Below, one piece after another: positions 54,857-64,000 of a stretch of 64,000 bases of DNA (the stretch's first letter is position 1; each line of letters opens with the position of its first letter). A program made the position numbers and the translations under genes. Under the pieces are notes generated by a model. That model did no database searches, was not told the origin of the DNA, and was given only the letters and a program-made list of their open reading frames with translations. The stretch comes from Anastrepha obliqua. Its lineage: Eukaryota > Arthropoda > Insecta > Diptera > Tephritidae. Location of the stretch: contig NC_072892.1 in assembly GCF_027943255.1 (NCBI RefSeq), forward strand, positions 165,542,792 to 165,606,791, read 5' to 3'.

Positions 54857-57541
54857 TTATACAGCGTTGGCGACTAAACCTCGTGGCTTAGTTCTTCGAA
54901 GTCTTCTTGTGCAGACTGTTTTGGTAAGCTCTGCGGCCTCCGGGTTTATGTGCTCTTTCAGCCTGGTTTCATGGTTACTTGCAAGAATTTGGATTATATC
55001 AGCGACTTTTTTCACCGACAGATCCTTGTGCAGGTCGTGATTTCGCACATACCAAGGTGCGTTGACCATGTCTCTGAGAATCTTATTCTGCAGGCGTTGT
55101 ACAGCCTCAATGTTTGATTTAGTGGTACATCCCCATAATTGAATGCCGTATGTCCATACCGGCTTAACTACTTGGTTGTATATTAATAATTTATTCTGTA
55201 TTGACAATGTAGACTTTCTGCCAATTAACCATTTCATTTTTTTAATTTTAAAGTTGGTTTCAGTTGCTTTAATTTTGACATGTTCTTTCCATTTGAGCTT
55301 TGCATCCAAAGTCATACCCAAGTATTTTGCTGTATTACTATATGGAACAGTAGCAGATGATATTTTCACTGGGTTATAGGCTATTTTCTTGTTTGTAAAG
55401 TCTACGTGAACAGACTTGCTTTCATTTAGTTTGATTCTCCAGTTTTCAGTCCATGCGGCAACTTCGTCTATCGATGCCTGTAACTTTCTAGTTGATTCAT
55501 TTGCGTTATTTCCATAGGCTAAGATATACGTGTCATCAGCAAAAGTGGCTATCTTACTTGTATTTGAAACAGGTAGATCTGCAGTAGAGAGCAAATACAG
55601 TACTGGCCCAAGAATGCTGCCTTGTGGTACACCAGCTTCAATTTTTTTAATGTTTGAGTATGCTTGTCTTTGTTTCACTCTAAAATATCTGTCTGTGAGA
55701 TATGATTCCAATAGCAAAGTATATTGATATGGGAGCATCGCTCTGAGCTTACGGATTAGACCTTCGTGCCACACTTTATCAAACGCCTGTGCGATATCAA
55801 GGAATATTGCTGAACACACTTGATTGTTTTCTATGGCCTCTTCTATGATGTGTACTATACGATGTATCTGATCTACCGTTGAATGTTTTTCTCGAAATCC
55901 AAATTGGTGAGATGGTATTAATTGTTTATTAGAAATTATATCCTTTAATCGTTTGGAAAATAGTTTTTCAAATAGCTTTCCGATGGCTGGGAGTAATGCT
56001 ATTGGGCGGTAAGATGTGACTTCGTTGGGATTTTTCCCTGGCTTTGGGATCATTTTAATTTCAGAAATTTCCCAGTGCATTGGTATGTATTTAAATTCAA
56101 TGCATGCATTCATTATTAAAGTGAGTTTGATTAGCGCTTTGTAAGATAAGTTCTTTAGCACTTCGGCTGTGATTAAGTCAAATCCTGGACTTTTCTTTTG
56201 TTTTAGTTTGGAGATTTCATTTGCTACCTCATCAGTGGTAAAACTTGTAATTTCAACAGATTCTTGCACAGTATGGGGAAACAAAGTGTAATTTATCGTT
56301 TCAAATGGCTTAAAAATTTTTTGGAGGTGTTGTGCAAATAACTCAGCTCTTTCCGAATCGGTTTTTGCCCAAGGTTGGTTGCTATTTGACTGTTTAATTG
56401 GGGGATTATGTTGAATTGGTCTTTTCATATGTGCCGTAGACCGCCATAGAGAGTAATCAGAGGTTTTATCTGCAGATAGGTTTTGTAGCTTTATATTTAA
56501 AGTTCTGTTTTTATTTTCTTGAATAGCATATTTCACTGTTTTGGTGAGGTTGTTTAATTGTGTTTTAAGTGATGGAGATCTAATCGACTGCCACTTTTTT
56601 CTGATTTTTCTTTTTTCCTTTATGAGTTCAATTATATTCGAAGGATATCTTTGGCGATTAATTTTTTGGACTCTTACAGGTGTACTTAACCAAGCAGCTT
56701 TTTGTATCTGTGCTGACAGCTTTATTGTTTCCTTCTCAATTTCGTCAACATTATCGATTTCATTTGTCGTGTTTACATATGTGTCTAGTTTGGTCTTGAA
56801 GTATTGCCAATCTGTATATTTATTTGAAAGGAGCAGGTTACTTTCATTGATTTTTGGTTCACCATCAAGAATCATGAATATAGGTGAATGATCTGAATTA
56901 AGATCTAAACCATCCTCCAGAGTTATGATGTTGTATGGTAGTTGTTTGACTACGAAAAAATCAATCAAATCTGGAGTCTTATTAATGTCTGTTGGCCAGT
57001 ATGTTGGTTTGCCAGTTGAGAATATTTCACAAGCACATTGTTGTGCCGCTTTCCACAGTTCGCGACCTTTAGTTGTCGTTAGGCGAGATCCCCAGTTAAT
57101 GTGCTTTGCATTGAAATCGCCTCCCATAACGAATCTTCCTTTATGTTTATTTAAAAGTTGTGTGTATTCTGTAGACTTTATGTTATGTCTCGGCGGACTA
57201 TATACTGCTGTTACCGACAGTTGGTAATTGCAAAACTTGATTCCAACTGTTGTCGCTTGAAACTCAGTGGAGCTGATCTTTTCTTCTTCGAAATGTTCAA
57301 TCGAATTCTTAATAATAATTGCGCTACCTCCTCTTGCGTTGTTTAGAGGATGATTTGAGCAATACATTATAAATCCGTTGAATGTAGAATACATTTGGGT
57401 GGTCAAATGAGTTTCAGATACTAAACAAATATCAATTCTTTTTTGATTAAGTACAAGCTCAAGTTCATTTTTGTGCTTTAAGATTCCATTCGCGTTCCAT
57501 GCCATTATCTTTAAACTTTTTCTTATTGTGTTTTTAGACAT
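54857..57541 (-). CDS. LINE ORF2: endonuclease and reverse transcriptase, 894 aa
   Basis: The enzyme for target-primed reverse transcription in the nucleus: it nicks the target and copies the element RNA. The apurinic-type endonuclease spans residues 10-225 (KIMAWNANG, SETHLT with E43, MGGDFNAKH with D142, NSDHSP with D217-H218). The reverse transcriptase spans about 440-760 (IKMIPKPGK, IALLPAIGKLFEKLF, HQFGFREKHST, AIFLDIAQAFDKVW with D582, GVPQGSILGP, and the catalytic ATFADDTYILA with D669-D670, then KYLGMTLDAKLKWKEH). The C-terminal region 770-894 has the usual W..G...L block but no RNase H, as in Jockey. The length agrees with Jockey ORF2 (about 900). The start ATG overlaps the ORF1 stop (see ORF1). 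No stop or frameshift within. Confidence 0.92.
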   Translation of the reverse strand: MSKNTIRKSLKIMAWNANGILKHKNELELVLNQKRIDICLVSETHLTTQMYSTFNGFIMYCSNHPLNNARGGSAIIIKNSIEHFEEEKISSTEFQATTVGIKFCNYQLSVTAVYSPPRHNIKSTEYTQLLNKHKGRFVMGGDFNAKHINWGSRLTTTKGRELWKAAQQCACEIFSTGKPTYWPTDINKTPDLIDFFVVKQLPYNIITLEDGLDLNSDHSPIFMILDGEPKINESNLLLSNKYTDWQYFKTKLDTYVNTTNEIDNVDEIEKETIKLSAQIQKAAWLSTPVRVQKINRQRYPSNIIELIKEKRKIRKKWQSIRSPSLKTQLNNLTKTVKYAIQENKNRTLNIKLQNLSADKTSDYSLWRSTAHMKRPIQHNPPIKQSNSNQPWAKTDSERAELFAQHLQKIFKPFETINYTLFPHTVQESVEITSFTTDEVANEISKLKQKKSPGFDLITAEVLKNLSYKALIKLTLIMNACIEFKYIPMHWEISEIKMIPKPGKNPNEVTSYRPIALLPAIGKLFEKLFSKRLKDIISNKQLIPSHQFGFREKHSTVDQIHRIVHIIEEAIENNQVCSAIFLDIAQAFDKVWHEGLIRKLRAMLPYQYTLLLESYLTDRYFRVKQRQAYSNIKKIEAGVPQGSILGPVLYLLSTADLPVSNTSKIATFADDTYILAYGNNANESTRKLQASIDEVAAWTENWRIKLNESKSVHVDFTNKKIAYNPVKISSATVPYSNTAKYLGMTLDAKLKWKEHVKIKATETNFKIKKMKWLIGRKSTLSIQNKLLIYNQVVKPVWTYGIQLWGCTTKSNIEAVQRLQNKILRDMVNAPWYVRNHDLHKDLSVKKVADIIQILASNHETRLKEHINPEAAELTKTVCTRRLRRTKPRGLVANAV

Positions 57542-58814
57542 TTATAATTTGCTCAAGTTTTTCAACGCGATTCAGTAGATCCTGGTTTAAGGTTAACTGC
57601 TTTTCAATTTTAAATAAAATTTGTGTCAATATATCTTTATCTGTCGTATTTTCCTTTTGGGCTGCTACGTCTGCATATGTTTGTTTACCCGGTATTAGTG
57701 TTGGTTTCTTAGTCGTTCTTGGTTCTACAGAGTGTTTTGGCATAGCTAATGCTTGACGTATTGCTGTTGGGGGTTTTTTGCCAGTTTCTTCTTTGTGTTT
57801 AACTCCGCTTTTGTTACGGAGCTTTTGCAACTCCTTGGCAACATGACATCCTCTGTAGCTTGCTGGGTGGTTTTGCCCGCAGTTGCAGCATTTTGGTGGT
57901 TCTTTGTCTGGTTTCTTGCATTCAAGAGTTGAATGATTACCAGCGCACTTAACACATTTTGGAGGCTTGCAACAATAGTTCTTGGTGTGCATAAAACCCT
58001 GGCAGGACTTGCATTGGGGAATTAAGCTAGATAATTTTAATGGCTCAATTTTTACGATTGTGTTGAGTATGTTTTTAATCTCATAGACCTTTTTTATGTC
58101 TTCATTTGGGTCAAAAAAGAGGGTAAACATGTTTAAGGGCTCTTTGGTTTTCCATTTCAATTTTCTATATGCGTTTGTAGCCTTTAAACCTTGTCTTTGC
58201 AGATCTTCAATGATATCCTCAGGTTGACATGTGTGATGTAGGTCTTTAACCACTACCCTTATCTGCCTTGTTTGCTTGTTTTCGTATGAGTGCCATGGGA
58301 ACATTAGCTCAGTAAATATTTTTGTAATTTTCCTGTAATCGCTTCCATTCTGGACATTGATTTTATATATATCTTTGCCAATCAGCTTGATTATAAAATC
58401 ACTATTTATGTTATCTTTCAGTTTTTTTTGAAGTTGTTGGTGATTTATTTTTGGATTTGTTAATATTATTGGCGGTGGTCGTAGCTCTGGCAATTTAACC
58501 TGCTCCTTTTGAGTAGGTGGATCGATTTCTGGGGATGATTCCATTTTTCTTTTTTTATTTGCTCTTTTGGACAGATTGTGTACCCATTTGGTTTCTCTTT
58601 CAAGCTGTTCTTCATCAGTATGATATTCTACTTCCGTTAGTATTTGTGTAGTTGACCTTTCAGTTGTAGTTTTTATAGTATTCAATTCGCTTTTAAGAAC
58701 TTTATTTTCTTCTTGCAGAGAAAAGCACAATTTTTCTAGTTCTTGTAATTTAAGTAATAATTTTTGAGTTTCAGAATGTTTGCCTCCCCCTGGAGGTGGC
58801 GTTTGTTGCGCCAT
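57534..58814 (-). CDS. LINE ORF1: Gag-like RNA-binding protein, 426 aa
   Basis: Nucleocapsid-like protein that coats the element RNA. Residues 14-50 are a heptad-rich, probable coiled coil (LLLKLQELEKLCFSLQEENK). Residues 78-95 are basic (KRANKKRKM). A central region 140-260 is RRM-like in pattern. Three CCHC knuckles follow: C268-C271-H276-C281, C287-C290-H294-C299, and one starting CCNCGQNH near 309-323. Then comes a Lys/Pro-rich tail and a second heptad stretch (about 390-425). The last codons overlap ORF2 by 8 nt (…AATGTCTAA: ORF2 ATG starts inside, in another frame). This implies reinitiation after termination for ORF2, as known for some insect LINEs. Intact. Confidence 0.9.
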   Translation of the reverse strand: MAQQTPPPGGGKHSETQKLLLKLQELEKLCFSLQEENKVLKSELNTIKTTTERSTTQILTEVEYHTDEEQLERETKWVHNLSKRANKKRKMESSPEIDPPTQKEQVKLPELRPPPIILTNPKINHQQLQKKLKDNINSDFIIKLIGKDIYKINVQNGSDYRKITKIFTELMFPWHSYENKQTRQIRVVVKDLHHTCQPEDIIEDLQRQGLKATNAYRKLKWKTKEPLNMFTLFFDPNEDIKKVYEIKNILNTIVKIEPLKLSSLIPQCKSCQGFMHTKNYCCKPPKCVKCAGNHSTLECKKPDKEPPKCCNCGQNHPASYRGCHVAKELQKLRNKSGVKHKEETGKKPPTAIRQALAMPKHSVEPRTTKKPTLIPGKQTYADVAAQKENTTDKDILTQILFKIEKQLTLNQDLLNRVEKLEQIINV

Positions 58815-59156
58815 CTAGCGGCCAGTAGCTTGTTAATTTTCGTGTTGAAGAATGTGGCAACTCTACTTTTGCTCACTAGTTTGGCAGAACAGAGCAGCTA
58901 TGTTTGTTTACCGATATGATCAATTTGAGTGATTTTCTCTTTAAGCTTTCCAGTCAAAATCCTTTTGTAGTTTATGTTTTTTCTAATAAAAATATAAATA
59001 AATATAACTTTACCAAAAGTGTAAAATTCGAATTGTCAGCAACGAGTTCGCAGAAGGGTCCCAGGTCCCGTCGACTTTCACCCAGTTTACAATTTTTGGC
59101 GTTCGCTAAAGATGTCTTTTTGGTGTTTTTCTGGAGCACTTCAATTTCGTACGTGT
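58815..59156 (-). promoter_or_regulatory. 5' UTR of the Jockey-type LINE
   Basis: 342 bp between the target duplication and the ORF1 start. In this LINE class the internal RNA polymerase II promoter lies in the 5' UTR (family knowledge). No TATA box is evident; specific initiator elements could not be assigned with confidence. Confidence 0.5.
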
Positions 59157-59167
59157 TCAATGGTAAG

Positions 59168-59614
59168 TAATTCTCTGGACTTCATCAAGCTGGCTGAATT
59201 TTGTAGGCGACATCTGCTGGTTGCCAGAGTAAGTATACTGGAAAATGATAATCTTTTAATCCCACGACTACAAGGGAATAGAATACAAAGTTGTAATTTC
59301 ACCTTCTTGTTGCTGTTTTGTTGGCATTTTTACATCTCTCTCACGCAAGTACGCCAGTCTGACGTCACGCCTCTCTTATTCCCGCAAACTTTTATTCCTT
59401 CATTCCTGTAATAACTTTTTTATGATTGCTTGCATCATCTTCTACCGAGTTGCGCACAAACTTACTTATATTTTATTACATATAACTATCGTGTGCGAGA
59501 GTCAAACGATGGAAGAATTAAAGACAAAAACAACAATGGGACTGTAAAGCCAAACAATCACTTTATTAAATAAAAATTGAAAGTGTTATAACCCTACACT
59601 CCGGAAACCCTTTT
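59168..59614. other. no gene seen
   Basis: Unique-looking sequence. A TGACGTCACGCC string lies at about 59360, resembling the iterons of the element at 47389. Confidence 0.4.
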
Positions 59615-59619
59615 AAATA

Positions 59620-59902
59620 TAAAAATAGGTTTTTGGCTGAGCTTCTTCTCCTATTTGTGGCGTGTGTCGTGATGTTATTCCACAAATTGGGGACCTACAG
59701 TTTCAAGCCGACTCCGAACGGCAGATATTTTTATGAGGAGCTTTTCATGACAGTAATACACTTGGAGGTTTGCCATTGCCTGCCAAGGGGCGACCGCTAT
59801 TAAAAAATACTTTCATTTGGCTGTTCTATGCACGGAGATTCAAACCTACGCACTTCCGAATGATAGCCACGAACCAACTCATTCGGCTACGGTGGCCGCC
59901 GT
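59620..59902 (-). repeat. tRNA-derived SINE, copy 5 (diverged)
   Basis: Minus orientation; the head is near 59835-59900 (GCGGCCACCGTAGCCGAATG with the rest mutated). The body has AGGAGAAGAAGCTCAGCCAA instead of the usual GGAGGAGGAGCTCGGCCAA. The 3' end (GCGCCAATT) is missing. Older than copies 3 and 4. Confidence 0.8.
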
Positions 59903-59921
59903 AATAGCTCATACGTACATA

Positions 59922-60619
59922 TTGGGTAGTCGAATAGTCTTTTCGTATTTTGTCAATAGATGTCGTTGGAGTCATTTATCGCCAGTGCTCCTAATCACAT
60001 TGTGTCGTATCATATGGTGTTAGAAAGGTGACATTTTAAGCTTCATTTTACAAAAAAAAAATTAAATTCGGAGAAGTCGAAAAAAAGTTATATCTGTTCA
60101 AAAATGAGTGAAAATAATGAAGAAATTCGCTATATTTTCAAATTAACATCTGCGATTCTTTGCTGAAACGAAATGAAATCGAACCATTTCTGAAGCGAAT
60201 GGTAACAGGAGACGAAAAGTGTATCAAATACGACCATAATGTGAAGCTCAACAACAAAGCTCAACGTCTTCCATCAGGACAACGCTGGGCCACACACATC
60301 TTTGATGACTCGGCAAAAACTGGGAGAGCTTGGCTGGGAAGTTTTGATGCATCCACCATATAGCCCTGACCTTGCACCATCGGACTACCATTTGTTTCGG
60401 TCAATGCAGAACTGCCTTAATGGAGTAAAGTTGGTTTCAAGAGAAGCCTGTGAAAATTACTTGTCGCAGTTTTTCGCCGAGAAACCAATAAAGTTTTACA
60501 CTGATGGAATAATGTCTCCAGGAAAAAAATGGCAAAAGGTGGTCGACCAAAATGGTACATACAAAAAAAATGAGTTGAAGTTTGATTAGAAATACGAAAA
60601 GACTTTTTCGACTACCCAA
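59922..60619 (+). mobile_element. DD34D mariner, internally deleted (698 bp)
   Basis: The termini begin TTGGGTAGTCGAA at both ends (about 28 bp with one small indel), flanked by TA (59920-59921, 60620-60621). It retains the first 15-20 codons and the catalytic C-terminal half of a transposase. Confidence 0.88.
60103..60587 (+). pseudogene. mariner transposase, internally deleted
   Basis: MSENNEEIRYIFKL starts at 60103 and the text jumps to CDSLLKRNEIEPFLKRMVTG, then DEKCIKYDH (first Asp). A second deletion leads to QRLPSGQRWATH; in another frame this is VFHQDNAGPHTSLMTRQKLG (second Asp). It continues HPPYSPDLAPSDYHLFRSMQ (third Asp, 34 residues) and SPGKKWQKVVDQNGTYKK, stopping at about 60587. 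The catalytic triad is present but split over frames. Confidence 0.82.
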
Positions 60620-60639
60620 TATATACAATTTTTATCTGC

Positions 60640-61345
60640 GGCATTTTATACTTCATCATATATTAAGATTCAGTATCGCGGCCATACTGATAAGCGGTGC
60701 ACTACCAATAGATTTACTGGCCTGGCTGGAGAGTAAAAAGTTGTGGGCATTAAAGAACGAGAGAATGGAAGAAGAATTTAGCAAACCTACAGCGCAGGAA
60801 AAAAGGTCGCAACGGTAAGGCTATGGCAAGACCAATGGAAAACGGAAAACACGACAGATGGACGGTTAAGCAAATAAAGGACGTCGCTACATGGGGCAGC
60901 AGGAACTTCCTTGAAGTCAATTTTAAACAACCCAAATGCTTTCCGGGCACGAGTATTTCCAGAAATACTTTTTCAAAATAAGGAAAAGCGAGTACCCCAG
61001 ATGCATATACGGGGATGCAGCCAAAGATGACGCTCAACATACCTTTTTCCCATGCATGCGCTGCGAACGAGAACGTCGAACGCTGGAGAATGCAGTCGGT
61101 CACATAACCACTATGAATGTAATCGACAAGATGCTGAGCAGCAAGGACACTTGGAAAATCATCAGTAGTATTACGGAGAAAAATCTTCGGATGAGAAAGT
61201 GAATCCCGAATGCAGGCACACATACACCTAGTAAAGAGCAAAATGAAATGCCACTCTGAAGTAATGCTTTGATGATGCAGTAGTATTTTTAAACCTCCTC
61301 ATTCGTAAAAATAAAAAGAAATATTAAGATACTAAAAAAAAAAAA
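60640..61345 (+). pseudogene. R1-like LINE ORF2 C-terminal region with poly-A
   Basis: The plus strand reads FSIAAILISGALPIDLLAWL, which matches the (V)I.G..PI.LLA block after the RT of R1-group LINEs. Then TVRLWQDQWKTENTTDGRLS follows with a frameshift, and QMLSGHEYFQKYFFKIRKSE, YPRCIYGDAAKDDAQHTFF and RTLENAVGHITTMNVIDKML make up the C-terminal zinc-knuckle region, ending near 61202. An A-rich tail lies at about 61331-61350. 5'-truncated, with one or two frameshifts. Confidence 0.75.
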
Positions 61346-61349
61346 CAAA

Positions 61350-62890
61350 AAATAAGTGCGGTATCCATTATTTTTTACTCTCACTGTATACGTGGGGGCT
61401 AGCAGCTGCGCACCGAAAGTGACTATTACAACGCACGAGTAAATATGTATGAAATTTTTCACAAATCAAGAACAGCGATTAAAAATCAATTGATGAGTTC
61501 CATGCAAACACTATGAAATAATAGTGGACTTAATTGTTTCCACATAAAAATGATTACCAGTGATTTGAATCTAATTAATATGTACGTATGTTCTGAAATT
61601 TTATATATAAATATTTAACGTATTTGTTTTGACATAGTTTTTCACTTAGCCCCATGGAAGGCTATTAAAACTGGTACATTTAATTACACATGTTAGGCCG
61701 ACAGCCTATGTTGCTAATAATAATTATATTTCAAGTACCTAAATAAAAAAGAGGTTGTCTGTAAAGGCGGGTTACTGACGATAGTTTAACGTGACAACGT
61801 CATAAGAAAATACTGATGGAATGGTTGCATTTTTCAAATTTTAATTTTATTTATTTGATAGATATTTTGTATGGATATAGAGAAGGAGGTAAATGGAATC
61901 GCAATGGAATTGATCAAGTTACATTTACACAAACGTGAAAAATGACGAAACATTTATCAAATTCATGAAAGATATGTTCAATTTCGATTGTGCATCAGAC
62001 TTTAATAAGCCAACAACACTAAACTCCCCCTTTCATTTCCTACTTTTTCTATCATCGTCCTATTCTCAACCGAGAAATGGTTCATTACCATGCACACAGG
62101 AAAAAGGCATATGCAAATACAAATAACTGTATTTGAATTTATATACCTATATATGCGCATATACATACATATATATGCTCACTCAAGTAGGAGAGAGCCA
62201 GATGTCGAACGTTGCCGAACGCGGGGGCCGATTGTGCTCTTTGTCGTTCTTTCCACGCTCTCGCTTGCAGTTCAAGCAAGATAACGACGCATTTTTTGGT
62301 GCGTGCAGCCGGCTACATCGAATTATAAGACGTTGTTATATCGTCGAACTTTAACATCACCGAATTTATGGCTTTAATGCAAGGAGCATTACACCTTCAT
62401 ATCCATAGATAGCATTACACCTTCATATCCATAGATTTATATCAATTTTATTTTACACACTTGGCATCTAGTACATATATCTACCTATAGGGTTGAATTA
62501 GTGTGGAAACTTAAAAACTTCTATTTTGTTTCTTAAATACTAATTTTTTTTTATTATTAATACCTTTATTTGTCATCTATTTATAAAACAATAAGTAAAT
62601 TATTTAACATCTTGGTTCCCAAACTTCTTTCGTCCAAGTGGGCCCACTCTCTGGGCAACTACTACCTAACCTAACCTGTAAAAATTAAAGATACTTTCTC
62701 ACAACGTTGCCATATTCGGACGTCTGTAGTTAAGGGTTAATAAATTTTTTAAATTCTCATTTTTGTAGTTTTTCAAAAACGATAAATCATAATTTACATA
62801 ATTTGAGATTATCAAAAATATTAAAATGTAATAATTAAAATGTAATTACTTCGCCCATATACCTGGTTAAATTCTCAAAACGCCAGTGGT
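61350..62890. other. no gene seen
   Basis: AT-rich with TA microsatellites near 62140-62175. Contains one 26-bp tandem duplication (listed separately). No coding motif. Confidence 0.45.
62385..62436. repeat. 26-bp tandem duplication (two units)
   Basis: Units at 62385-62410 and 62411-62436 are identical (start AGCATTACACCTTC). Noncoding. Confidence 0.95.
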
Positions 62891-62893
62891 TAA

Positions 62894-62899
62894 TCAGTT
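62894..62899 (+). promoter_or_regulatory. possible initiator of the DUF1091 gene
   Basis: TCAGTT, a perfect insect initiator string, 75 bp before the start codon, with no TATA box upstream. Weak evidence on its own. Confidence 0.3.
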
Positions 62900-62973
62900 A
62901 GTTAGTGGTTGATTGTTTGACCAGTGGTGTTGTGTGAATTAAAGCCTCCCAAGTAAATATTTTTATTATTAAT

Positions 62974-63712
62974 ATGCGGTTCCGGTTATTTGGAGGCCTT
63001 TTGATACAAACTATTTTCATTCTACTTTCGAAAGTGCACGTGACTCAAAACGCCAGAGGAGTAAGTCTCACAAATTCAAAACCAAATTGTGGAAAAATGT
63101 TGAAGAAGAATTAAAGAAAGAAAGAAATAAATAAAATATTACATAATTAATGAAATTTCTCCAGCACAAACTTTCGTTGCAGCTCCAGCATGTCGAATGT
63201 CGAATTTACGATGAGAGTTCAATAAAATCACTGAATTGCTCCTTGCGAAGAGACAACATAACCAAAGAAATGGTGTTGGACGCCGACCTCACACTGACCC
63301 GGCAAATCAACAATGTCAAGTGCAAAAATGCAATTGTGTTCGAACATAATGGCGTCACTCACAAATTTCACGAGCTTGAAGTGGACATCTGTCAGGCGTT
63401 GAGTCAACGTTTCGATTTTTATCTCTTTCGCCTAATCCTCGATGCGATACATAGAGTGACGAATCTCCCGCTACGATGTCCACTGGAAAAAGTGAGTATT
63501 GGGTATTGAAACTTAATAGTTCGCGGCTGCTATAATTCTTAATTTAATTGCAGGACGTTCAGTACCACATGCGTAGCTTTACGCTCAACTCCAAATATTT
63601 TCCACAATTTTTACCCAATATGAAATGGTCCAATTACAATAATTTTACCACTGGCAAAGGGATAGGAATGTCGTTTGATGTTTTTGGTACCATGACACGC
63701 ATAAAAGGGTAG
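62974..63712 (+). CDS. secreted DUF1091 (MD-2-like lipid-recognition type) protein
   Basis: Three exons: 62974-63060, 63183-63491 and 63554-63712, all phase 0 with GT-AG introns (GTAAGT...TTGCAG; GTGAGT...TTGCAG), giving 184 residues, the usual DUF1091 length. Exon 1 encodes a signal peptide (MRFRLFGGLLIQTIFILLSK). The mature part has the family pattern: VECRIYDESSIKSLNCSLRR, VKCKN, LEVDICQALSQ and TNLPLRCPLEK, with Cys at 35, 48, 76, 99 and 128. The family (DM8 domain, including Drosophila CheB proteins) is large and fly-expanded, and some members are pheromone-related; the role of this member is unknown. A nearer acceptor at 63165 would add six residues. It appears intact. AATAAA lies 58 bp after the stop. 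Confidence 0.85.
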
Positions 63713-63769
63713 CTGTAAATAGATTCCGTATATAATAGTAGAAATTTTACTTTAAATTGGATTGACCAA

Positions 63770-63775
63770 AATAAA
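63770..63775 (+). terminator. polyadenylation signal of the DUF1091 gene
   Basis: AATAAA shortly after the stop codon at 63710-63712; would give a 3' UTR of about 80 bp. Confidence 0.55.
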
Positions 63776-64000
63776 ATGGTTAAAAAATATACATACATAC
63801 ATACATGCATACGAAGTGTTTCAATATGTAGATAGAAGTGTTTGTTTTCAAATTCCGACTACTTTGATTTTAATGCTAGAAAATTCTACGGACTGCTGCA
63901 GATGAAACCCGTATGAACATTTTTTAATACCGATTGAGGTATTCACAAATCACCAAATTTTGCAAATCGATTTTGGAAAACATTTTCACATTATGAGAGG

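Larger units (their letters stand above)
54708..59156 (-). mobile_element. complete-looking Jockey-type LINE (two intact ORFs)
   Basis: About 4.45 kb on the minus strand. It is flanked by an 11-bp target duplication TCAATGGTAAG (54697-54707 and 59157-59167). Order: 5' UTR 59156-58815, ORF1 58814-57534, ORF2 57541-54857, 3' UTR about 110 bp, and a poly-A tail (poly-T on the plus strand, 54708-54737, with one interruption). Both frames are open from start to stop. Among the transposons in this window it is the only one that looks able to encode all its proteins. Confidence 0.9.

Noticed and set aside
54819..57346. Plus-strand open frames over the LINE ORFs
   Set aside because: They are antisense shadows of the intact minus-strand ORF2.

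Overview
The window looks like nuclear DNA of a higher fly (Diptera, Acalyptratae), most likely a tephritid fruit fly. The base composition is AT-rich. The two host genes I can recognise, a Tweedle (DUF243) cuticle protein and a DUF1091 secreted protein, belong to insect families. The mobile elements are of kinds well known in flies: DD41D rosa-type mariners, Jockey-type LINEs, Helitrons, piggyBac, and an (AATAG)n satellite of the type known in Drosophila. Species assignment is inference.

The window is dominated by transposons. 1-8.6 kb: LINE and Tc1/mariner relics, a DD37D deletion derivative with perfect TIRs (4094-4805), a DD41D mariner split by a tRNA-derived SINE, and a TTAA-flanked MITE with perfect 17-bp TIRs (7223-7951). 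8.6-13.2 kb: a DD34D mariner carrying a nested DD41D mariner, a Tc1 (DD34E) fragment, a 243-bp MITE and a nearly complete DD37D element. 15-22 kb: an imperfect large inverted repeat whose inner part has been tandemly duplicated (2,124-bp unit). 24-31 kb: an RTE-like LINE fragment, about 319 copies of GAATA, a LINE interrupted by a piggyBac, and a helicase-only Helitron. 31-46 kb: several mariners, a hAT-like pseudogene, SINE copies with target site duplications, and a cluster of DD41D mariners. 47.4-49.9 kb: a DNA transposon I cannot place with certainty, with 4-bp target duplications, short TIRs and five same-orientation iterons; this is the best candidate for something poorly described. 50.8-51.7 kb: the Tweedle gene. 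52-61 kb: a mariner, LINE fragments, and a complete-looking two-ORF Jockey-type LINE (54708-59156) with an 11-bp target duplication. 63-63.7 kb: a three-exon DUF1091 gene.

There is no operon-like organisation. The host genes lie on the plus strand in an accessory, transposon-rich interval; nearly everything else records insertion, nesting, internal deletion and local duplication. All protein assignments come from reading motifs by eye; no database search was run.
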